The notes beneath the pieces are model-generated. The model was given only the letters and a program-made list of their open reading frames with translations. It ran no database searches and had not been told where the DNA came from. Of a DNA stretch of 10,034 nt, positions 1-5,509 are shown in pieces. A program made the position numbers and the translations under genes. The DNA is from an uncultured Clostridia bacterium (GTDB taxonomy: Bacteria > Bacillota > Clostridia > RGIG6154). Numbering within the stretch: the stretch's first letter is position 1; every line of letters begins with the position of its first letter. The DNA lies in contig CAKSHV010000025.1 of assembly GCA_934457515.1 (NCBI GenBank), forward strand, positions 1 to 10,034, read 5' to 3'.

Positions 1-1135
1 GCGCACCCGTGTATTTCATCAAAGACACGCCCTTGTTCAAAAACGCGCTGTTGTTCTTTTCCATTACGCTCTCAAAGTTCGGGTCGAGCGCCGCCGTAAC
101 GTCGGAGGACAGGCAGGTGCTGTTGGTAAGCGCTTTGCGCACCGAAAGGTCTGTGTAAGAATCCTGCGTTTTGTCGCACAGAATCGCCAAAGTGTCCTCA
201 AAAAAGCGCGAACGCATGCCGGTGCTGTCCATGCTGCCGACTTCCTCTTTGTCAACCAAATAGCAAATGTTTGTCACGTCCGATGTATCGGCGTCCAAAA
301 TTGCCTGAAGTGCGGTATACGCGCACACTCTGTCGTCCTGACCGTACGCACCGATTAAGCTGCGGTCAAGTCCCACGTCCTTTGCGGGGAATGCGGGCAC
401 GATTTCAATTTCCGCCGATATAAAATCTTTCTCGGTAATGCCGAACTCGTCGTTTAACAACTTCATGATGCTGAGTTTCACGCCGTCTTTGACTTTTTCG
501 TCTTCAAACGGAATCGTGCCCAAAATCACGTTCAGCTTTTCACCCTCAATGATTTTCGTCGCATCGCCTTTCATTTGTGACGCCGCAAGATGCGGAAGCA
601 AATCGGAAATGTTAAACACCGGGTCGCCCTCTTTTTCGCCGATGGAAAGGGTAACCGTTTCTCCGTTTTCCTTTATAATCGTGCCGTGAATGGCAAGAGG
701 GATGGTTGTCCACTGATATTTTTTAATGCCGCCGTAGTAATGCGTTTTAAAATACGCAACCTCGTCCTGTTCAAACAAGGGGTTCTGTTTTAAATCCAGG
801 CGCGGGGAATCGATGTGCGCCGCAACGATTTTTGTGCCGTCAGCAACCGCCTTTTTGCCGATAATGGCAAGCAATATGCATTTGCCGTGGTTTACGGTGT
901 AGATCTTGTCACCCGCCTTTAACGTTTTAAAGCTGTCAAGCGGCTTAAATCCTGCCTTTTCCGCTTTTTCAACCGCGTAGCGCACGCACTCGCGCTCGGT
1001 TTTGCAGGTGTTTAAAAACGCCTTGTAGCCTTCGCAGAAGTCAAAAATTTTGCCTTTTTCCTCTGCCTTTAAATCGGTATAGCCGTTCTTTTTTGTGTAA
1101 AACAGCTTGTTTTGTAATTCTTCGCCTTTTGTCAT
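1..1135 (-). CDS. M18 family zinc aminopeptidase, C-terminus cut by window edge
   Basis: Cytosolic metalloaminopeptidase that removes N-terminal residues from peptides; M18 enzymes are dodecameric, co-catalytic two-zinc peptidases, often preferring acidic or hydrophobic residues. The first 378 residues are present; the family usually has about 430-480, so roughly the last fifth lies beyond position 1. Visible metal and catalytic residues are H107-x-D109 in HIDSP, bridging D267 in GQDDR, the Glu pair E297-E298 in KEEVGS (base and ligand), and D345 in SSDV. The fifth ligand, a C-terminal His, is outside the window. The 343-352 stretch (SSDV..ALDP) resembles the clostridial aminopeptidase-1-like branch rather than the SxDMAHAxHP form of aspartyl aminopeptidases, so substrate preference is uncertain. 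No signal peptide. The ATG at 1133-1135 follows AAAGGA (1145-1150) by 9 nt. It lies 19 bp after the glycoside hydrolase gene and is probably co-transcribed with it. Confidence 0.93.
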   Translation of the reverse strand, partial: MTKGEELQNKLFYTKKNGYTDLKAEEKGKIFDFCEGYKAFLNTCKTERECVRYAVEKAEKAGFKPLDSFKTLKAGDKIYTVNHGKCILLAIIGKKAVADGTKIVAAHIDSPRLDLKQNPLFEQDEVAYFKTHYYGGIKKYQWTTIPLAIHGTIIKENGETVTLSIGEKEGDPVFNISDLLPHLAASQMKGDATKIIEGEKLNVILGTIPFEDEKVKDGVKLSIMKLLNDEFGITEKDFISAEIEIVPAFPAKDVGLDRSLIGAYGQDDRVCAYTALQAILDADTSDVTNICYLVDKEEVGSMDSTGMRSRFFEDTLAILCDKTQDSYTDLSVRKALTNSTCLSSDVTAALDPNFESVMEKNNSAFLNKGVSLMKYTGA

Positions 1136-1154
1136 ACTCTGTCATCCTTTCTAT

Positions 1155-3479
1155 TTATAAAAGCGTGTTTCTTTTCACTTTTCCGTCTTCGATTTTTATG
1201 TCGAACACACCGCGGGGCGTTATGAATTTTGCCTCGATATTGCCCGATGCATGCGGTTCGGGTTTTGTTGCTCCTTTTTTCACTTCGCCGTCAATGCCAA
1301 GCAAATTTTCTGCCGCAAACACAATGGGCGCCGCCGCCCACGCGTGGCACGCGCTGTGGTGGAATGTGCCGCACTCGTTTTGCTCGGTCAGCTCCCAGTG
1401 CTCCCAGGTGGTGGTCGCGCCGTGCTCTACCATTTTGCCGTACCGCGCCTCGGTTTCGGTAAGCGCAATATCGTTTCTTCCCGCCTTTTTCAGTGCGCGG
1501 TAAAACGGCAGCATGAAATAGGGGCTCACGCGGCACACCTCTTTCATTCGCGTTTCCGCGTCAAACACATTTTGAACAATGCGCGAAATGTGCTTGTCGT
1601 CTTTATTGTAAAGCTCAAGAATTGCCATGGCATTCACCGCCTCGCTTACCGATTCGGACTGCTCGCCCGCAACCGCACAATCGCAGTATGCCCCTTTTTC
1701 TTCATTCCATAACGCAGCTTTCACGGATTTTTTCATTTTTTTGCTCTTCGCGCGGAAAAACCGCTCGGTTTCCATGTCGCCGATTACTTCGGAAAGGCGC
1801 ACAACCGTATCCATAGCCTCTATATACATCATGTTGATAAGTCCGTTTATGCCGCCGCGGTAAAAGTCCGCATTTTTTCCGCCTGCCGACTTGCTCATGT
1901 CATAATACTGCCAATACGGCACATTTTCCAAAAGACCGTCGCCGTTTTCATAGCCGGAAAACCAGCGCATAGCGGACAAAATGCTGTTCCACAGCTTTTC
2001 GATTAAGTCGGTTTTGCCGGTGAAATCGTAAAGGTCGCCGAACGAACAAATCCATTGCAAACAAAACGACGAAATGGGCGGCAAATTATGATTTTCGTCC
2101 GGATAGCGCGAGCAGGTCATGCCCTCTTCGTCCTGCGACTGGGCAATTTGCAGCAAAAGTTTTTCGTGCATGCGGCTGTCGCCCGTTAAATAATAGTTCA
2201 TAATCGCCTGAAATCTGCCGTCTCCCATCCATTGCTGCTGCTCGCGGCTGGGCGAATCCAAAAAGCCGTCCTGCATGCAAAGTTTTAATGTGCGCACGCT
2301 GATGTCCCAGATTTTCTGCAATTTTTCATTGTCGGTTTCAAAAACCGATTCGTTTTCAATCGGATAGTACTGCTCTTTGATAAACACACCGTTTAGCGCA
2401 TCTTTGCGGATATGGTTGCGGAAAATGATTGCCGCATAGCGGAACGCCTCGTAGTTAAACGAAGTTTCCAAGTGATTTTCGCCGTCTTTTAAAATAAAGC
2501 GGCTGACCGGACGGTAAGACACACCGTCAAAATCCGGCTTTCCGTCATACAACTCTTCGGCATACACCACATCCACCACGTCGCCGCCGTAGCCTGTAAT
2601 GTCAAGCACGATATAGCCCGCGCGAACCTTGCCGAAATCGGCAATCACGCAGCTGAACATGTCGTTTTCAACCGGCGGAAATTCGCCCGCCGTTTCGGTG
2701 ACATACATGTGCGTTGCCTTTAAATCGCGCATTTCCTTTTGAACTGCAAAATGCAGGTGCTCTAAGTCAAACCCCTTTGCCGCATTGCCCATGCCGCCCG
2801 CAACCACTGCCTTTGCGGGGGTTAATTTTTCGCTTAGGTTTGAAACGGAGCGCGGATAAAGGTTCCAGAACGGAGACATTTTCACGTCACGCGTTTTCGC
2901 ATTGTCCCACGCGGAGTCGTCGTAATCGGCTCGGATAAACCCTTCCTCGGCATACCGATTATCGAAAACCTCCATGCAGCCCTTGCAGCCGTTAATGCGC
3001 GGCACCTCACGGATAAACGCTTTCGAGCGCAGCACCTTAAAACTCTCGTCCGATCCGATTGTCAGGGAAGAATCGCCGTTAAACTGCGCGTCAAGCTGCA
3101 AAAACAGCGCGGGAATTCTGTGGATCGACTTGCCCGTCCCGTAGCCGTAATACATCACCTTTGCGGCAATGATATTTATTCCCTCTTTTAACAGTCCCGA
3201 CACCTCATATGTATCGTAATACTGCCAGCGCGGGTCGCTTCTGCACGGACCGCGGCCGACCTGAACGCCGTTTATATACAAAACATAGCGGCTGTCCGCA
3301 AACAGGCGCACGGTCGCGCCCTTGGGCTCACGTGCAAGTTCAAACGTTTTGCGGAACAGACAGCACGCATTTTTCGGCGTGTCGTAATAGGTTTCAAGCT
3401 CCGCCCCGTGCCAGATAAGTTTTGTGCTTTCGGCAAACTCGGTCGGCTGCGGCGCCTTTCTTTCATATCTTAAATGCAT
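1155..3479 (-). CDS. GH78-type alpha-L-rhamnosidase-like glycoside hydrolase
   Basis: Probable inverting exo-glycosidase releasing terminal L-rhamnose, or a related sugar, from imported glycosides. The 774 residues have no signal peptide, so it should act in the cytoplasm. N-terminal beta-sandwich domains (about 20-330) include a carbohydrate-binding-like stretch with the GRGPCRSDPRWQYYDTY signature common in clostridial family-78 proteins; an (alpha/alpha)6 barrel follows (about 350-710) and a short beta C-terminal domain (about 730-774). In the barrel, D408-x4-E413-x6-D420 within DSPSREQQQWMGD reproduces the spacing of the substrate-contacting D567, E572 and D579 of Bacillus RhaB. E693 in TTTWEHWE matches the C-terminal Glu proposed as the general base, and HHSACHAW follows. 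It starts 42 bp after the DeoR regulator, with GAGAGG (3490-3495) 10 nt upstream of the ATG. Family assignment is firm; rhamnose specificity is inferred, since many GH78 members are uncharacterised. Confidence 0.9.
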   Translation of the reverse strand: MHLRYERKAPQPTEFAESTKLIWHGAELETYYDTPKNACCLFRKTFELAREPKGATVRLFADSRYVLYINGVQVGRGPCRSDPRWQYYDTYEVSGLLKEGINIIAAKVMYYGYGTGKSIHRIPALFLQLDAQFNGDSSLTIGSDESFKVLRSKAFIREVPRINGCKGCMEVFDNRYAEEGFIRADYDDSAWDNAKTRDVKMSPFWNLYPRSVSNLSEKLTPAKAVVAGGMGNAAKGFDLEHLHFAVQKEMRDLKATHMYVTETAGEFPPVENDMFSCVIADFGKVRAGYIVLDITGYGGDVVDVVYAEELYDGKPDFDGVSYRPVSRFILKDGENHLETSFNYEAFRYAAIIFRNHIRKDALNGVFIKEQYYPIENESVFETDNEKLQKIWDISVRTLKLCMQDGFLDSPSREQQQWMGDGRFQAIMNYYLTGDSRMHEKLLLQIAQSQDEEGMTCSRYPDENHNLPPISSFCLQWICSFGDLYDFTGKTDLIEKLWNSILSAMRWFSGYENGDGLLENVPYWQYYDMSKSAGGKNADFYRGGINGLINMMYIEAMDTVVRLSEVIGDMETERFFRAKSKKMKKSVKAALWNEEKGAYCDCAVAGEQSESVSEAVNAMAILELYNKDDKHISRIVQNVFDAETRMKEVCRVSPYFMLPFYRALKKAGRNDIALTETEARYGKMVEHGATTTWEHWELTEQNECGTFHHSACHAWAAAPIVFAAENLLGIDGEVKKGATKPEPHASGNIEAKFITPRGVFDIKIEDGKVKRNTLL

Positions 3480-3521
3480 AGTTTGTCATCCTCTCTCTTA
3501 AAATCCCTTTTCGCATGCAAA

Positions 3522-4283
3522 TTATAAAATTTTCACGCCCTCATCCGCTGCCTGTTCAATAAATTTCTGGGGCAGCTTACCGTCGCTCGGCAGAATGTCT
3601 ATGTCGCTGAGACGCGCAAAGGTATAGGGCATATTCCGCCCGATTTTCGAGCTGTCCATCAGCATAACCACCGTTGCAGCGCGCTCGATAATCACCTTTT
3701 TTAACTGCAAATCGTTAATATTTCCGCACGAAAATCCGTTATTAAACGAAAATCCGCTGGCGGCAACAAACGCAATATCAATGTTTATATTTTTCATAAA
3801 TTCCACGCTGCCCGCCCCCGAAACGGAGAGGTTTTCGCGATTAATTTCGCCGCCCGTTAAGTGCACAAACGACTGTTTGCGGCTTAAAACCTCCATCGCC
3901 ACGTTGGGCGCGTTGGTAAAAATATGATATTTTTCGTTCGGAATCATTTTGGCAAGGCTCATCACGGTCGAACCCGCGTCTAAAAAAACCGAGCTGTTCG
4001 GCTTAATCAGCGAAACCGCCTTTTTTGCAATACAGTTTTTCTCTCTCATATTGGTTTCGACTTTTTTAATGTATTCCTCTTCCTTTGTCCGATTGGACAA
4101 AAAGGCAATGGACTTCGCCCCGCCGCGGGTGCGCACAATTTCATAGTCCTGCTCAAGCGCGTCCAAATCGCGACGGATCGTCATGGCGGAAACGCCGGGG
4201 AACAGCTTTAAAAGCTCCTCTAACCGAACCTCGCCCCGCTCTTGTATATAGGCGTTTATTTCTTCCTTTCGCGTGTTGTTCAT
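3522..4283 (-). CDS. DeoR family transcriptional regulator, sugar catabolism type
   Basis: Cytoplasmic DNA-binding regulator, normally a repressor released by a phosphorylated sugar. The 253-residue length is typical. Residues 1-57 form a DeoR winged helix-turn-helix, with the recognition part SAMTIRRDLDALEQ (32-45) and the wing ending RTRGGA. Residues about 75-235 form the DeoRC sensor domain with its usual phosphosugar-site signatures: DAGST (102-106), TNAPNVA (123-129), LTGGE (142-146) and DSSKIG (210-215). An in-frame ATG 12 codons upstream (4319) exists, but the ATG at 4281-4283 is preferred because AAGGGA (4288-4293) lies 4 nt before it and the HTH of this family normally begins within a few residues of the start. 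As first gene of the unit with the GH78 enzyme and the peptidase, it most likely controls them and itself through the palindrome at 4395-4418. The effector is not deducible. Confidence 0.93.
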   Translation of the reverse strand: MNNTRKEEINAYIQERGEVRLEELLKLFPGVSAMTIRRDLDALEQDYEIVRTRGGAKSIAFLSNRTKEEEYIKKVETNMREKNCIAKKAVSLIKPNSSVFLDAGSTVMSLAKMIPNEKYHIFTNAPNVAMEVLSRKQSFVHLTGGEINRENLSVSGAGSVEFMKNINIDIAFVAASGFSFNNGFSCGNINDLQLKKVIIERAATVVMLMDSSKIGRNMPYTFARLSDIDILPSDGKLPQKFIEQAADEGVKIL

Positions 4284-4375
4284 GCTATCCCTTCTCTGTT
4301 CGAATTTCACAAATTGCATTTTCCCGCAATTTCAAATCCAAAAATCGGCTTGCTATGCGGGCATATTTGTTTCTA
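4284..4375 (-). promoter_or_regulatory. Leader of the DeoR-GH78-M18 transcript with two small inverted repeats
   Basis: If transcription starts about 7 nt after the -10 box at 4382-4387, the 5' leader is about 90 nt. It holds TATGC-GG-GCATA (4354-4365) near the expected transcription start, and AAATTGC-N8-GCAATTT (4311-4332), which could fold as a 7-bp hairpin upstream of the start codon. Neither is followed by a U-tract, so neither looks like an intrinsic terminator, and no riboswitch class was recognised. The repeats could be auxiliary regulator sites or chance. Confidence 0.4.
4288..4293 (-). promoter_or_regulatory. Ribosome binding site deciding the deoR-type gene start
   Basis: Minus strand reads AAGGGA, then a 4-nt spacer and ATG. 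It supports a start at 4283 over the in-frame ATG at 4319, which has only a weak, badly spaced GGGA before it. Confidence 0.7.
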
Positions 4376-4381
4376 TCTTAC

Positions 4382-4410
4382 ATTTTACCACTTGTTTTCA
4401 CATCCGTCAA
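4382..4410 (-). promoter_or_regulatory. Sigma-A-type promoter of the DeoR-GH78-M18 operon
   Basis: On the minus strand the -35 box is TTGACG (4405-4410), followed by a 17-bp spacer and the -10 box TAAAAT (4382-4387). Each box differs from consensus at one position. The -35 box overlaps the TGA stop codon (4407-4409) of the lytic transglycosylase gene, so the two units are directly abutted. No terminator separates them, and read-through from the polA operon is possible. Confidence 0.8.
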
Positions 4411-4418
4411 TGTGAAAA
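4395..4418. promoter_or_regulatory. Perfect inverted repeat, candidate DeoR operator
   Basis: TTTTCACAT (4395-4403), a 6-bp spacer and ATGTGAAAA (4410-4418) form a perfect 9-bp dyad covering the -35 box and the upstream part of the spacer of the operon promoter. A bound repressor would block RNA polymerase. The repeat also encodes the last few residues of the transglycosylase, so it has been kept within coding sequence. Similar half-sites occur nearby, TTTTCACAT inside the transglycosylase gene at about 4465-4474 and TTTCACA at 4305-4311. That this is the site of the adjacent regulator is inferred from position only. Confidence 0.65.
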
Positions 4419-4943
4419 ACGAAAATTATATAAAAAAGCATACACCTTTTCATACAGCAAAACTTTTTTCACATAGGAAACCGTTTCGGGGAACGGAACG
4501 GCGTCAATACTCTCTATTCCGTCTGTCCGCCAAGCCTCCACGTTTGCAATCCCGCCGTTATAGGCAGCAAGCGCCCAGGAAATATCGCCCGTTTTGTTTA
4601 AAAGATATGATAAATACCAGGTTCCGATTTCAATATTCATTTTCGCATTTTTTAACATTTGTTCGGAATACTCATTTTTTCCCATCTGTTTTGCGCACCA
4701 GTCCGCCGTTGCGGGCAGAATCTGCATCAGCCCCATGGCACCCTTGTGCGACTCGGCATTTTTGTCAAAATTGCTTTCCGCCTTGATTTGCGCGGCAATC
4801 AGCGCGGGGCTAAGTCCCTCTTTTTCCGCATTGGCTTTAATCATTTCGGCATAATCCATGGGAAAAAGTTTAAACAAAACACAAAACAGAACAAGCAGCA
4901 CGGCAACAAATGTTACAAACAACCAAAATGCCCGCTTAATCAA
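4407..4943 (-). CDS. Membrane-anchored lytic transglycosylase, SLT family
   Basis: Peptidoglycan-cleaving enzyme that cuts the MurNAc-GlcNAc bond non-hydrolytically, leaving 1,6-anhydro-MurNAc; it should act outside the membrane in wall remodelling. The 178 residues comprise an N-terminal hydrophobic segment (about 6-27) with Lys and Arg before it, acting as an uncleaved anchor, then a Slt-type domain (about 32-165). Visible family motifs are catalytic E56 in AESNFD, GLMQ (71-74) and AYNGG (127-131). The start codon is TTG at 4941-4943, with GGAGG (4953-4957) 9 nt upstream; the next in-frame ATG, codon 29, would remove the membrane segment. The first 8 bases overlap the end of coaE, suggesting translational coupling. 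The order polA-coaE-transglycosylase recurs in Clostridia. Its stop codon lies inside the -35 box of the next operon. Confidence 0.92.
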   Translation of the reverse strand: MIKRAFWLFVTFVAVLLVLFCVLFKLFPMDYAEMIKANAEKEGLSPALIAAQIKAESNFDKNAESHKGAMGLMQILPATADWCAKQMGKNEYSEQMLKNAKMNIEIGTWYLSYLLNKTGDISWALAAYNGGIANVEAWRTDGIESIDAVPFPETVSYVKKVLLYEKVYAFLYNFRFSH

Positions 4944-5499
4944 TGTTTAACGCCTCCAACTGCCTCTTTATGTCTTGTTTTCCGTCGTTTACAATTTCAA
5001 AATCACACATTTTGCGATAGTACTCATCGCTTTTCTGCGCCTCGATGCGCGATTTTGCGTATGCATAGCTAAGATTGTCCCGCGCCATAATGCGCTTTAT
5101 CCGTTCTTCCTTCGGGCAGGACACAAACAAAGTTATGTCGCAAAGCTTATAAATATCACACTCAAAAATCGCCGCACCCTCAATGGTCGCCTTGTTCGTT
5201 TTCGCCAAAATTTCTTTCACTTTTTCGGTGATGGCGCTGTGGGTAATGTGATTTAACGTTTCAAGCGCTTTAGGGTCCTGAAACACAAGCGCGCCAAGCT
5301 CCCGCCGTTTCAGCTCGCCGTCCGCATTCAGATATTCGGTTCCGAATGCCTCGGTTATCTTTTCTAAAGTTTTGCTGCCCTTTGTTGTAATTTCTCTTGA
5401 CAGCGCGTCGCCGTCAATGACCGTATAGCCCTTTTCTTTAAAATATGCCGAAACGGTGGATTTCCCTGTGCCGCTTCCGCCTGTCAGCCCGATAATCAT
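4936..5499 (-). CDS. coaE: Dephospho-CoA kinase
   Basis: Cytosolic enzyme for the last step of coenzyme A synthesis: ATP-dependent phosphorylation of the 3'-hydroxyl of the dephospho-CoA ribose. The 187 residues are slightly short of the usual 200 or so, but all regions are present. The Walker A P-loop is GGSGTGKS (7-14), with K13 and S14 binding ATP. The D29-x-D31 of VIDGDALSREI (27-37) is the family's substrate and catalytic segment. A motif around residues 68-90 resembles the RLGxxVFxDPxxLxxLNxIxHPxI signature, and the lid and nucleotide-monophosphate-kinase fold follow. It begins 10 bp after polA; GAGG (5508-5511), its binding site, overlaps the polA TGA stop, which favours coupling. It ends 8 bp inside the transglycosylase gene. 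A housekeeping gene with nothing anomalous. Confidence 0.96.
   Translation of the reverse strand: MIIGLTGGSGTGKSTVSAYFKEKGYTVIDGDALSREITTKGSKTLEKITEAFGTEYLNADGELKRRELGALVFQDPKALETLNHITHSAITEKVKEILAKTNKATIEGAAIFECDIYKLCDITLFVSCPKEERIKRIMARDNLSYAYAKSRIEAQKSDEYYRKMCDFEIVNDGKQDIKRQLEALNID
4953..4957 (-). promoter_or_regulatory. Ribosome binding site for the TTG-started transglycosylase
   Basis: GGAGG on the minus strand lies within the last codons of coaE, 9 nt before a TTG codon. No ATG or GTG in frame is suitably spaced from it, so it fixes the TTG start and the 8-bp overlap with coaE. Confidence 0.75.
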
Positions 5500-5509
5500 T
5501 TAAAAAACC

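Noticed and set aside
1251..1712. Plus-strand open frame of 153 codons
   Set aside because: It is antisense to the conserved catalytic barrel of the GH78 enzyme, with no recognisable domain.
4317..4319. In-frame upstream ATG for the DeoR-type regulator
   Set aside because: It adds 12 residues not typical of the family and has only a weak, badly spaced GGGA before it. The downstream ATG at 4281-4283 has a proper binding site.
4395..4418. Inverted repeat read as an intrinsic terminator for the transglycosylase operon
   Set aside because: The stem is AT-rich and no U-tract follows it in the direction of transcription. Its overlap with a good -35 box makes an operator the better reading.
4410..4430. 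Catabolite-responsive (cre-like) element next to the operon promoter
   Set aside because: ATGTGAAAAACG superficially resembles the TGNAANCG half, but the spacing is off by one and the second half is absent.
4085..4786. Plus-strand open frame of 233 codons
   Set aside because: It lies antisense to the DeoR gene, its promoter region and the transglycosylase. Its translation is low-complexity, rich in Arg, Pro and Ser, and has no domain. It is a shadow of real coding sequence.
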